The notes under the pieces are model-generated. The model saw nothing but the letters and a program-made list of their open reading frames with translations, made no database searches and was not told the origin of the DNA. Position numbers and translations under genes: made by a program. Shown here one piece after another: positions 35,918-44,474 of a stretch of DNA of 64,000 nt. Origin of the DNA: JBLMYQ01 sp050260055 (GTDB lineage Bacteria > Bacillota > Clostridia > Acetivibrionales > UBA4821); NCBI GenBank assembly GCA_050260055.1, contig JBLNBO010000047.1, forward strand, positions 62,001 through 126,000. Reading direction: 5' to 3'. The first letter of the stretch is position 1. Each line of letters begins with the position of its first letter.

Positions 35918-37984
35918 ATGGGCTTAAAAGATATCGATATTAAAGAGACATACTGGAGTGGAGAAGATAATTTAATTGAAAGTTTTTATATTCCTTGTTT
36001 AAATAATAGCATTACTTACGATAGGGCTGTTGGATTTTTCAATTCATCAATTCTTAACTATATTAGTGAAGGATTGTATAGATTTATTATTAACGATGGC
36101 AAAATGCGTATTGTATGTAGTACTAAATTATCAAACAAGGATATAAATTCAATTAATGAGGGTTATGAGATAAAAAATGTGTTATTTGCAAATCTAAGCA
36201 ATCATATTAATCAATATTTATTAGATAAAGATAAACCTAATGTTAGGAATTTATGCTGGCTTATTAAAAATAATCGACTAGAAATAAAAATATGTATTAG
36301 GAGTCTACACAGTTTTTTAGAAACTAAAGAGGATAATACACTTTTTCATGAAAAATTTGGCATATTCAAAGATAGAGAAGAAAATATAATATCCTTTTTA
36401 GGGTCAATAAATGAGTCGTTAGGAGGATGGATGTTTAATGAAGAGTCTTTTGAAGTTTCTTATTCATGGGAGGATACATTAAGACGGCGGGTGTTAGAAA
36501 AAGTTGAGCGTTTTGAAAGACTTTGGAGAGGTTTAGCAAATGAAGTAATAACATATGATTTTCCTACTGCATTAAAAAATAAGCTTATTGAAGCTGCACC
36601 AGATGAACCAGTGGATTCTCTTGCATATTGTGCAATTCGGAAAAACACATTCTTTAACAAGTTTACTCCAAGAGATTGCCAATTTAAGGCATTTAATAAA
36701 TTTAAAGAGAGTAACTATATTTGTATGTTTCAGATGGCAACAGGAGCTGGAAAAACTAAAGCTGCTCTTTACTCATACAGAAATGTTGATGGATGGAAAT
36801 TCTTATTAATATTGGTTCCCGGAGCAGAATTAGTATTACAGTGGGAGACAGAAGTAAAGTCATTTTTCACAGATGCTTATATATTGAAGTGTGGATCGGA
36901 TTTTAGTAATTGGAAGAAAAAACTTGTTGATATCATTCAAGCTAAAATTCCTGACAGAACAATCGTTATTAGCACTTATGATTCTGCTATTACAGAGTTT
37001 TCTATGGATAAATGGACAGGGATAATTCCTTTTCAATTTGGATTGATTTGTGATGAAGCACATAATTTAGGTTCAAAGCAAACGCAAAAGATTATGGATT
37101 TAAAAGCCAGATATAGAATTGGATTAAGTGCAACTCCTAGTAGAAACTTTGATGAAGAAGGTACTGAAAAGATACTTGGATTTTTTAATAATAAAGTTTA
37201 TGAGTTCTCAATTAAAGATGCTATTCGAGAAAAATATCTTGTTGAATACGAATATAAGGTTTTTCCATGCCTTTTAAATAAAGAAGAATGGTATAGATAT
37301 TTCAAATTGTCTAAAGAGATTAGCAAAATTAAGAGCTATACAACTATGGATAATAAGAATATCAATACTAATTATAAAGAAGATCTACTTAGAAAGAAAT
37401 ACATGGAGAGAGCAGAGATATTAAAGACTGCCAGTAATAAACTCGACATATTTCCAGACATTATTGATACTATTCCTAAGGATATCAGAATACTCATATA
37501 TGCAGATTCTTTATATCACCTTCAGGGCTATGCTGCAACTCTTGAACGAATGGGTAGAGATTACTTCATTTATACAGGAGACAAGGATTCAAAAGTTGTA
37601 CGTCCCAAAATGCTAGAAGAGTTCCGCTTAGGGGTAAGGAAGGTATTATTAGCAATCAACTGTTTAGATGAAGGTATTGATATCCCCGTTTGTGATGCAG
37701 CAATTTTTATAAGCTCTTCTACTTCGGAAAGACAATTCATCCAAAGAAGAGGACGTGTTCTTAGAAAGAGTACTGGAAAGCAGAGAGCATATATATATGA
37801 TTTTTTAGTTATACCTATCTTTAATCTGGATAACGAATATGAGAAAGAATTAGCAAAACAAATTGTTCTAAAGGAATATAACAGAATTAATATTATTGCA
37901 GAAGATGCAATAAACGGAATAAAAGTACAGGAAGATTTAGATAAAATATTAAGTAAACATGGTTTAAGCATATACAACTATTAA
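35918..37984 (+). CDS. Superfamily 2 helicase with N-terminal phospholipase-D-like domain
   Basis: 688 residues. The N-terminal ~205 residues resemble a PLD-family domain: YDRAVGFFNSSIL, then FHEKFGIFKD with an HxK pair at 144-146, and FLGSINES. The helicase part has Walker A MATGAGKT (274-280), motif II DEAH (379-382), motif III LSATPSR and motif VI QRRGRVLRKS. Such PLD-helicases occur in several defence systems. It heads a six-gene operon convergent with dndBCDEA. ATG 35918 (10 nt from GGGTGA) is preferred to ATG 35909, which abuts the site. Confidence 0.85.
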   Translation: MGLKDIDIKETYWSGEDNLIESFYIPCLNNSITYDRAVGFFNSSILNYISEGLYRFIINDGKMRIVCSTKLSNKDINSINEGYEIKNVLFANLSNHINQYLLDKDKPNVRNLCWLIKNNRLEIKICIRSLHSFLETKEDNTLFHEKFGIFKDREENIISFLGSINESLGGWMFNEESFEVSYSWEDTLRRRVLEKVERFERLWRGLANEVITYDFPTALKNKLIEAAPDEPVDSLAYCAIRKNTFFNKFTPRDCQFKAFNKFKESNYICMFQMATGAGKTKAALYSYRNVDGWKFLLILVPGAELVLQWETEVKSFFTDAYILKCGSDFSNWKKKLVDIIQAKIPDRTIVISTYDSAITEFSMDKWTGIIPFQFGLICDEAHNLGSKQTQKIMDLKARYRIGLSATPSRNFDEEGTEKILGFFNNKVYEFSIKDAIREKYLVEYEYKVFPCLLNKEEWYRYFKLSKEISKIKSYTTMDNKNINTNYKEDLLRKKYMERAEILKTASNKLDIFPDIIDTIPKDIRILIYADSLYHLQGYAATLERMGRDYFIYTGDKDSKVVRPKMLEEFRLGVRKVLLAINCLDEGIDIPVCDAAIFISSSTSERQFIQRRGRVLRKSTGKQRAYIYDFLVIPIFNLDNEYEKELAKQIVLKEYNRINIIAEDAINGIKVQEDLDKILSKHGLSIYNY

Positions 37985-37996
37985 GGGAGTGGTCAA

Positions 37997-38173
37997 ATGG
38001 ATAATCTGTTAAAGCAACTTTGTGAAAAGAATGGTTTGGACTACAAAATAATTCAAGAGATAATAAAAATCGAGAAAGATAATGTGTACAAAAAGAGAAG
38101 AAACATATTTGGTGATATGAAAGAGGTCATTGATAAAGTTGTTGAAAAGGAGAGCATTTTAAATGATAATTAA
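37997..38173 (+). CDS. Small hypothetical protein (58 aa) between helicase and SMC ATPase
   Basis: Starts MDNLLKQLCEKNGLDYKIIQ with an AGGGAG site 7 nt upstream of ATG and ends overlapping the next gene by 11 nt. It is charged and helical, with IIKIEKDNVYKKRRNIFGDM. The frame, site and tight packing between operon partners make it a likely real gene. The size and position suggest an accessory subunit or antitoxin-like partner; no family recognised. Confidence 0.7.
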   Translation: MDNLLKQLCEKNGLDYKIIQEIIKIEKDNVYKKRRNIFGDMKEVIDKVVEKESILNDN

Positions 38174-40160
38174 TAAAATTAAATTCTATAATTTTATGGC
38201 TTATTATAAAGAAGTTGAGTTTGAATTCCAGTTAGACGAAGAGAAAAATGTAAGCATAATCTATGCACCAAATGATGTAGGCAAAAGTTGCTTCTTTAAA
38301 GGTATTCTCTTTAATTTTTATGGAGTTCAATGGGGTCAAAATTTAAAAGATTTAATAAATATAAATGCATTTAATGAGTATACGTATGAAGCCTATGTCT
38401 CCATTGTTGGACAGCACAATGACAAGAAAGTGGAAATAACTAGATATATTAAACCTAAAGGTAATATTAGTGTAGTACCTAAAAACACTGATTTTGAAAC
38501 AACTCTTAATATATGGGAAAATGGAAGCGAATTAATTCCTGAAAATAGTGAAGAAAAAAATGATTATATAAATGCTATCGTACATGAAGATGCTGCAAAA
38601 TATTTTTTCTTTGATGGAGAAAAAATCGAGACCTATAATATTGCTACAGCAGTTGATTATAAAGAGGCTATTACAAGAATATTAGGAATAAAGGAAATAG
38701 AGAATGCGAGAGATGACTACAAAAAAATCAAGGATGATTTCGAAAAAGAGAGAGATAAAATTCTAGAAGAACAAAAGGAAGCAAGTAAAATTCTTGTCTC
38801 GAAAAAAACAGTTGAAAATGACCTAAAAGCATTAAAAAGAGATTTTAAAGACTATGAAAGTGAGCTAAAGAGTATCAAATCCAGAATTATAAAATTAGAA
38901 GAAGAACTAAAAAGCCATGATGATATCAAGAATAAAATTGAAGAAAAACAAAAACTAGTTCTTGAGGAAAATAAAATTTCTGTAGAGATTAAATCTTTTG
39001 AAAGAACAAAGATTGAAATATTCAAACAGCATGGGACTATTATACTAGGATGTAGAATCGCTGATGAAGTAAGAAGAGACTTGGAAGACCTTGATGAGCA
39101 ATACTTAAAAGCAAAAGTAAATGATAGTGTTGCAACATTTTTAAAGGAATTTAAAAATCAAACAAAATGTATTTGTGGCAATAAATTAGGAGAACTAGAA
39201 ATCGAACATATTAACAAGTATTTATATGATAACTTTGCTGAAAATGATGAACTAAAAAAAGAATTAGAAAAACGACAAGCATTTAGAGAAATTGATACAT
39301 ATATTCAATTTGCTGCTGATGCAAAAAAAGAATATCTTGATGCTTCGATAGACAAAGTAAAGCTAAACAAAAGACTAAATGATATTCAAGAAAAAATATT
39401 AATTCTTAAGAAGGATATTGGAAGCTTTGATGAAGAAGCAAGTGAAAGAATAATTAAGGAAATATCCCGACTTGAATCTAAAGAAAAGGATATCAGCAAC
39501 AAAATTATTGAGGTCTCAACAAAAATATCTTTAAAGCAAAAGGAGCTTGATGAAAAAGAAAAAGAGTTAAGTAAATTCAGCAGCACGAACAAAAGATGTG
39601 CTTTAGCCGAAAAGAAACTTCGATTCTCAGAAAAAATTAAGAATACATTCGTTGAGTACCTTGAAGAACTAACGAGACTTAAAAAAGATGAAGTTGAGGA
39701 AAAAGCAACTAAGATTTTTTTGCAATTAACTAATAAATCATCTAAATATAAAGGACTAAGGATTACTGATGATTATACTTTGAAACTTGAACTAAGCGAT
39801 GGAACGCAATATGAGATTGTACAAGGTAGGTCATTGAATCCGTCTACTGGTCAATCCAAAATTATAAGTTTGTCTTATATAGCAGGTATAAATCAATCAT
39901 CAAATTCTATAGCTCCTGTGGTTATTGATAATCCAGTTGGATTGTTTTCGGAAGAACATAGAAGAAGAGTAATGCAATACTTACCTAAGTTTGGTAGGCA
40001 GGTTATTTTCATGGTTACAAAAGCGGATTTGAGTGATGAATATAAAAAGATTATTGCTCCATATGTTAATTGTGCTTATTACTTAGAAGATAGATCTGAG
40101 GCAACGTGGAATAAAACTATAATTGCAGAAAAGGAGGGGCATTATGAGTTTAATATATGA
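38163..40160 (+). CDS. SMC/Rad50-type ATPase, DndD-like
   Basis: 665 residues. Walker A is in IIYAPNDVGKS (about 32-42), and FFFDGEKIETYN (about 145-156) is a motif typical of DndD-family ATPases. Two long coiled-coil arms surround CICGNK (about 337), a CxC group at the place of a Rad50 zinc hook. The C-terminal head has SLNPSTGQSKIISLSYIAG (signature) and VVIDNPVGLFSEEH (Walker B/D-loop). This is a second DndD-like ATPase beside the true dndD in the facing operon, so it probably acts in interference rather than modification. Confidence 0.85.
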   Translation: MIINKIKFYNFMAYYKEVEFEFQLDEEKNVSIIYAPNDVGKSCFFKGILFNFYGVQWGQNLKDLININAFNEYTYEAYVSIVGQHNDKKVEITRYIKPKGNISVVPKNTDFETTLNIWENGSELIPENSEEKNDYINAIVHEDAAKYFFFDGEKIETYNIATAVDYKEAITRILGIKEIENARDDYKKIKDDFEKERDKILEEQKEASKILVSKKTVENDLKALKRDFKDYESELKSIKSRIIKLEEELKSHDDIKNKIEEKQKLVLEENKISVEIKSFERTKIEIFKQHGTIILGCRIADEVRRDLEDLDEQYLKAKVNDSVATFLKEFKNQTKCICGNKLGELEIEHINKYLYDNFAENDELKKELEKRQAFREIDTYIQFAADAKKEYLDASIDKVKLNKRLNDIQEKILILKKDIGSFDEEASERIIKEISRLESKEKDISNKIIEVSTKISLKQKELDEKEKELSKFSSTNKRCALAEKKLRFSEKIKNTFVEYLEELTRLKKDEVEEKATKIFLQLTNKSSKYKGLRITDDYTLKLELSDGTQYEIVQGRSLNPSTGQSKIISLSYIAGINQSSNSIAPVVIDNPVGLFSEEHRRRVMQYLPKFGRQVIFMVTKADLSDEYKKIIAPYVNCAYYLEDRSEATWNKTIIAEKEGHYEFNI

Positions 40161-40509
40161 GCTTAAAAGTACAGATCATATACGTACAGTGTTTAAAGAC
40201 TTTTATAAAAAAATGATAGAAGAAGGCTTAATACAAAATCAACACCAGCTTTTTACATATGCTTTTCTTGTTGGATTAATTAATAATAAGTCATATGATG
40301 GATCTCCTAAGAGTGATATTTGTTTAGTTGAAAATATTGATAAAAATAATCTAAAAATTATTAAGGGTATTGCTTTGATGAAGCTAAAAGTTGAAGATGG
40401 AGATCAGCTTTTAAAGGAAATTCAAAATTATGCAGATGGTGGAATTCAAATTTTAATGAAAGAGTATGAAAATGATAAGACAATAAGGCTGGATAAGTAT
40501 ATTGATTAA
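40144..40509 (+). CDS. Uncharacterised 121-aa protein of the same operon
   Basis: Reads MSLIYELKSTDHIRTVFKDFYKKMIEEGLIQNQ..FTYAFLVGLIN and ends in YADGGIQILMKEYENDK. I recognise no family; the pattern of short helices and FAxLVGL-like core is loosely reminiscent of small partners of SMC-type defence ATPases such as DndE. A strong AAGGAGGGG site supports ATG 40144, which overlaps the SMC gene by 17 nt; the next gene follows after 13 nt. Confidence 0.75.
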   Translation: MSLIYELKSTDHIRTVFKDFYKKMIEEGLIQNQHQLFTYAFLVGLINNKSYDGSPKSDICLVENIDKNNLKIIKGIALMKLKVEDGDQLLKEIQNYADGGIQILMKEYENDKTIRLDKYID

Positions 40510-40522
40510 AAAGGAGTTATTT

Positions 40523-41842
40523 ATGAGCGAAAATATTATTAAAATTAATGCAAGTCCGACAAAACCTTTTTTTATATCAATGATTACAAGGGATATAGAT
40601 TTAAAAGCTGCAATACTTGAATTAATTGATAATTCAATTGATGGAGCAAAAAGGTTAAGAGCGAATGATGGTTTTTATGGTTTGTCAATCGAGATAAATA
40701 TATCTCCAGATAAGTTTATTATTAAAGATAATTGTGGAGGTATACCAATAGAAATTGCAGAGAAATATGCATTTAGATTTGGTAGACCTAAAGATGCAAA
40801 TATTGAAGGCTCTTTAGGTATATTTGGGATTGGTATGAAGCGAGCATTATTTAAAATAGGAAGAAAGTTTTTTATTAAGTCAAAAACGCAAAATGAATAT
40901 TTTGAAGTTGTTATAGATGTTGATAAATGGGAAAAACATGACGATTGGAATTTCGGTTTTAATGCAATAGAACGTAATTTAAATAATAATTTAAAGGATT
41001 GTGGAACTACCATAGAAATAACAGACTTAAATAGTGGTATATCTGAAAATTTTGGATTTGAAACTTTTAAAACTGCTTTGAGAACACACATTGAACGATC
41101 ATGCGTAGCATCAGGTAAAGCTGGGATTGAGATTATTTTTAATAATTATAAGCTTAATTTTGAAGAAGATAAAATCATTATGTCTGATATGTTACAGCCA
41201 TATTCTGATAAACTTATAGAGAATAATGTGATTGTTAGGATAATAGCTGGTCTTGTTCCAAAAGGAAGCCCTCAAGATGCGGGTTGGTATATTTATTGTA
41301 ATGGCAGACTTGTTTTAAAAGCAGACACTACAAGTCTTACTGGGTTTGGGGAAGATGGATTGCCAATCTACCACCCGAAGTTTGCAGTTTTTAGAGGTTA
41401 TGTTTATTTTGAGTCAAAAGACCCAAATAATTTACCTTGGAATACAACTAAAACAGGTATTGATGCATCAACAAAACTATATATTGCTGCAAAAATAAAA
41501 ATGAAAGTGGCTTTATCGCAAATAAATGATTGTATTAATAAAATAAATAATAATATTGTAATATCTGAATACGAAGATGATAAGAATGATGTAGAGTCAC
41601 ATCTTTTAAATAAAGAAAAACTTATATCACTTAATAGTGAAGCAGTTGAAAAAATTACTGATATTCATAGAAATGTTTATTACCATATTCCTGAACAGGA
41701 TGAAATGGTTCCCTATACAACAATTAGTTATAGAAGACCGAAAAGTGAAGTGGAAAAAGTAAAAAAACTACTTAGTGTAAGAAATAACGCTGAAGTTGGA
41801 ATAAAAACTTATGAATATTATATGGAAATGGAAGGGGAATAA
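40523..41842 (+). CDS. GHKL (Hsp90/MORC-like) ATPase
   Basis: 439 residues. The Bergerat fold motifs are clear in the first 130 residues: N-box AAILELIDNSIDGA, G1 DNCGGI, G2 GIFGIGMKRA. The later part contains GWYIYCNGRLVL and GYVYFESKDPNNLPWNTTKTGID, as in HATPase_c_3 proteins of the MORC/Hsp90-like type. It lacks kinase or topoisomerase motifs. As part of the operon with helicase and SMC ATPase it probably acts as a DNA-clamp ATPase. AAGGAG precedes ATG 40523. Confidence 0.85.
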   Translation: MSENIIKINASPTKPFFISMITRDIDLKAAILELIDNSIDGAKRLRANDGFYGLSIEINISPDKFIIKDNCGGIPIEIAEKYAFRFGRPKDANIEGSLGIFGIGMKRALFKIGRKFFIKSKTQNEYFEVVIDVDKWEKHDDWNFGFNAIERNLNNNLKDCGTTIEITDLNSGISENFGFETFKTALRTHIERSCVASGKAGIEIIFNNYKLNFEEDKIIMSDMLQPYSDKLIENNVIVRIIAGLVPKGSPQDAGWYIYCNGRLVLKADTTSLTGFGEDGLPIYHPKFAVFRGYVYFESKDPNNLPWNTTKTGIDASTKLYIAAKIKMKVALSQINDCINKINNNIVISEYEDDKNDVESHLLNKEKLISLNSEAVEKITDIHRNVYYHIPEQDEMVPYTTISYRRPKSEVEKVKKLLSVRNNAEVGIKTYEYYMEMEGE

Positions 41843-41844
41843 AG

Positions 41845-42816
41845 ATGTCTGGAAGTAGTTTAAGAGTTAACTATTATCTGCGTCCATCAAAATGTGTAGA
41901 GAGAAAAATGCTGCGTGAAGTAATTTCTAAAATGAGTGGATTTGAAGATATAAAAAAATATAGATATATTGGGTTTGGAGCAAAATATTTTACGGATTTT
42001 ATTTTGTTTCATAAGGAGTTTGGCATTTGTAAAATGATAAGCATTGAATGTGAAGAAAATAAACCAGAAAGCTATGAATTCAATAAACCTTTGAGATGTA
42101 TAGATATTGAATTTGGACAAGCAAGTGCTGTTCTAAACAGAATTTTTTGGCAAAGTATTCAAAAGGATATAATATGGTTAGACTATGATAATTCAATTAC
42201 TTCACAAATGCTTTTTGATTTTAAAAATGCAATAATTAAAGCGTCTTCAGGTAGTTTGATAGTTTTTTCATGTAATAGTTCTTGTAGGCAAGATGGAATA
42301 GAAAATAAAGAGCAATATTTACAAAACTATTGCAAAGAAACATTATCTTTTAATATAGACAAAAAAGACTTATCTAGAAATCGTATTCATAGAGTTATTA
42401 AGCAGATGTATGACAATATTGTAAAAGAAGCACTTTATGAAAAAAATGCGTTAAATTCAAAATATGTGTTTAAACAGTTAATATATTTTAAATATAGTGA
42501 TGGTGCACCTATGATAACTATTGGAGGCATATTAATAAGAGAAGAGGATGAAGCTGTATTTGATAAGTGTGGATTTAATCAACTAAATTACATTTCTCAA
42601 AATGATGAGCCTTTTGAAATTGAGAGCCCCAAATTAACTTATAAAGAAATTCAAGAAGTAAATAAATATTTACCGATTGATGATATTACTACTATTGATT
42701 TACCATTCTTGCCTAAAGATAAAATTTTAATAAAAAAAGAGAGAGAAAATATAAACAATTATGTAAAATTGTACAGATACTTTCCATATTACATGGAAGT
42801 TCAATCTTTTAATTAA
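41845..42816 (+). CDS. Methyltransferase-like protein of unknown specificity
   Basis: 323 residues. KYRYIGFGAKYFTDFILFHKEFGICKMISIECEENKPESYEFN looks like motifs I and II of a Rossmann SAM-binding fold (GxG, then an acidic residue at the end of strand 2), and IIWLDYDNSI resembles motif IV. No catalytic DNA-methylase motif (NPPY/DPPY or PC) is visible, so it may be degenerate or act on a non-DNA substrate. It starts 2 nt after the GHKL gene and ends the operon. Confidence 0.6.
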   Translation: MSGSSLRVNYYLRPSKCVERKMLREVISKMSGFEDIKKYRYIGFGAKYFTDFILFHKEFGICKMISIECEENKPESYEFNKPLRCIDIEFGQASAVLNRIFWQSIQKDIIWLDYDNSITSQMLFDFKNAIIKASSGSLIVFSCNSSCRQDGIENKEQYLQNYCKETLSFNIDKKDLSRNRIHRVIKQMYDNIVKEALYEKNALNSKYVFKQLIYFKYSDGAPMITIGGILIREEDEAVFDKCGFNQLNYISQNDEPFEIESPKLTYKEIQEVNKYLPIDDITTIDLPFLPKDKILIKKERENINNYVKLYRYFPYYMEVQSFN

Positions 42817-42891
42817 TTGTACAGAAGTTAAGTAGACTAAGTTTGATAATTAAATGAGTAATTTGATTAGATTAATAAGTTAAGTAAATAT

Positions 42892-44100
42892 TTAAATAGA
42901 AAGAGAATGTAAGGAATCAATAATATATTTTATGTCATTATCGTGAGAGAATTTTGATAATGATAACCTAATGGTATTTCTAGTTACCATTCCTTTATTG
43001 ATTGATTCAAGAACATAAGAAGGCTCATCAGCGGAACAAGCTGAGCCAGTAGAGAGAGCAATAATCTCCTTAAGCTTTTTAATAAAAAGCTCGTTATTAA
43101 TTCCTGGAATTGTCACACTTATAGTACCTGGAATTTTTTCATCTGGGTGACCGTTGAATTGAATATTAGGTATATTTTTAATTAGCGCATTTTTAAGTTT
43201 TTTCTCTTGTTCAAGAAGTCGAGGAATATAATTATCCATATCCCTTTTTGCAATTTCGGCTGCTTTTCCAAAACCTACAATATTATGAACTGCAAGTGTC
43301 CCAGCTCTATAGCCTTCTTCCTGACTTCCACCATGTATCAATGCTGTTAGAGAAGGCTTCAGACCGTATTTGTCTTTTCTAATATAGCAGGCTCCAATAC
43401 CTTTGGGTCCATATATCTTATGAGCTGAAAAGGATAAGAAATCCACGGAGGTTTCCTTAACATCAATATTTACTTTACCTAAGACTTGGGTTGCATCAGA
43501 ATGGAATAACACGCCTTTGAATTTACATAATTCGGATAAAACGCTAATTTGGTTCAGCGTACCGATTTCATTATTTCCCCATATAATAGAAGTAAGTATG
43601 GTATTGTCTTTAAGAGTATTTACTAATGTTTCTTTTTCAACTTGTCCGTAACTATTTACCGGAATAAAGCTAACTTCATATCCCCTGTCTATCTTTTTAT
43701 CTTTTCTTTGACCAGGTTTAAAGCGATTTGCTTCCTTATTCATTACGGCATTCTCATAACCTGCTAAGAACTTGCATGTTTGAAGTACTGATTTGTGTTC
43801 AGCTACTGAAGTAATTATATGATTTCCTTTGTTCTCTATATATTTTTTATAGTCAGCAATCCCTTTAATTATTAAATTATTACTTTCAGATGCACAACTT
43901 GTGAAAATTATTTCATCAGGGTAAGCATTAATTAAATCAGCCAACTTTGCTCTACTTTCTTCTACTGCTCTTTTAGCATTTTCAGCTAAAGTATAATACT
44001 TACTAGAAGGATTTCCGTATTCCTCTGTTAAATATGGTAACATTGCTTCTTTTACTTCAGGATCTATAGGGGTGGTCGCGTTGTTATCTAAATATATCAT
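42892..44100 (-). CDS. dndA: Cysteine desulfurase DndA
   Basis: 402 residues of the IscS/NifS class V aminotransferase family. PLP Lys228 is in SAHKIYGPKG and the active-site Cys355 in STGSACSADEPS. It donates persulfide sulfur for phosphorothioation. An insertion of about 25 residues (120-145, basic) follows the EHKSVLQTC motif. The ATGA overlap with dndE and the last position in the dnd transcript fit a dedicated DndA rather than a housekeeping IscS. Confidence 0.92.
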   Translation of the reverse strand: MIYLDNNATTPIDPEVKEAMLPYLTEEYGNPSSKYYTLAENAKRAVEESRAKLADLINAYPDEIIFTSCASESNNLIIKGIADYKKYIENKGNHIITSVAEHKSVLQTCKFLAGYENAVMNKEANRFKPGQRKDKKIDRGYEVSFIPVNSYGQVEKETLVNTLKDNTILTSIIWGNNEIGTLNQISVLSELCKFKGVLFHSDATQVLGKVNIDVKETSVDFLSFSAHKIYGPKGIGACYIRKDKYGLKPSLTALIHGGSQEEGYRAGTLAVHNIVGFGKAAEIAKRDMDNYIPRLLEQEKKLKNALIKNIPNIQFNGHPDEKIPGTISVTIPGINNELFIKKLKEIIALSTGSACSADEPSYVLESINKGMVTRNTIRLSLSKFSHDNDIKYIIDSLHSLSI

Positions 44101-44474
44101 ATTGCTTCACCTTCCGAACCGACTAAATAAGAAATCAAATCTTTGGCATACCTAAACTCATTATGAAGAATAATAGCACCTCTATCAATATGTGCTTTAA
44201 TGTATCTTGGAAAATACTCTTCATCCTTAAGATGATGACCACAATGTTGCTCAATTAAGCACTTATACATAATGTCGTACTTCCCTGTAATTGTTTGCTT
44301 ATTTAGCTCTAGACCATTACTATCACTATCAAATTTAAGACTATCAAGACTATCTTTTAAAGATAAGGCAATAGCTAATTTAGATAAGGCGAATGGTTTA
44401 AGATTTGTTTTCTTATGCAGCTCTTCAAAAATTTCCATTGTTTTCTTAGATGTTCTTAATCTAAATACTATCAT
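44097..44474 (-). CDS. dndE: DNA phosphorothioation protein DndE
   Basis: 125 residues. The beginning FRLRTSKKTMEIFEELHKKTNLKPFALSKLAIALSL has the helical pattern of DndE, and the C-terminal half (CGHHLKDEEYFPRYIKAHIDRG) matches the family layout. DndE is a small DNA-binding protein required for modification, possibly for nicked DNA. It overlaps dndD and dndA by 4 nt each. Assignment depends partly on operon position. Confidence 0.85.
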   Translation of the reverse strand: MIVFRLRTSKKTMEIFEELHKKTNLKPFALSKLAIALSLKDSLDSLKFDSDSNGLELNKQTITGKYDIMYKCLIEQHCGHHLKDEEYFPRYIKAHIDRGAIILHNEFRYAKDLISYLVGSEGEAI

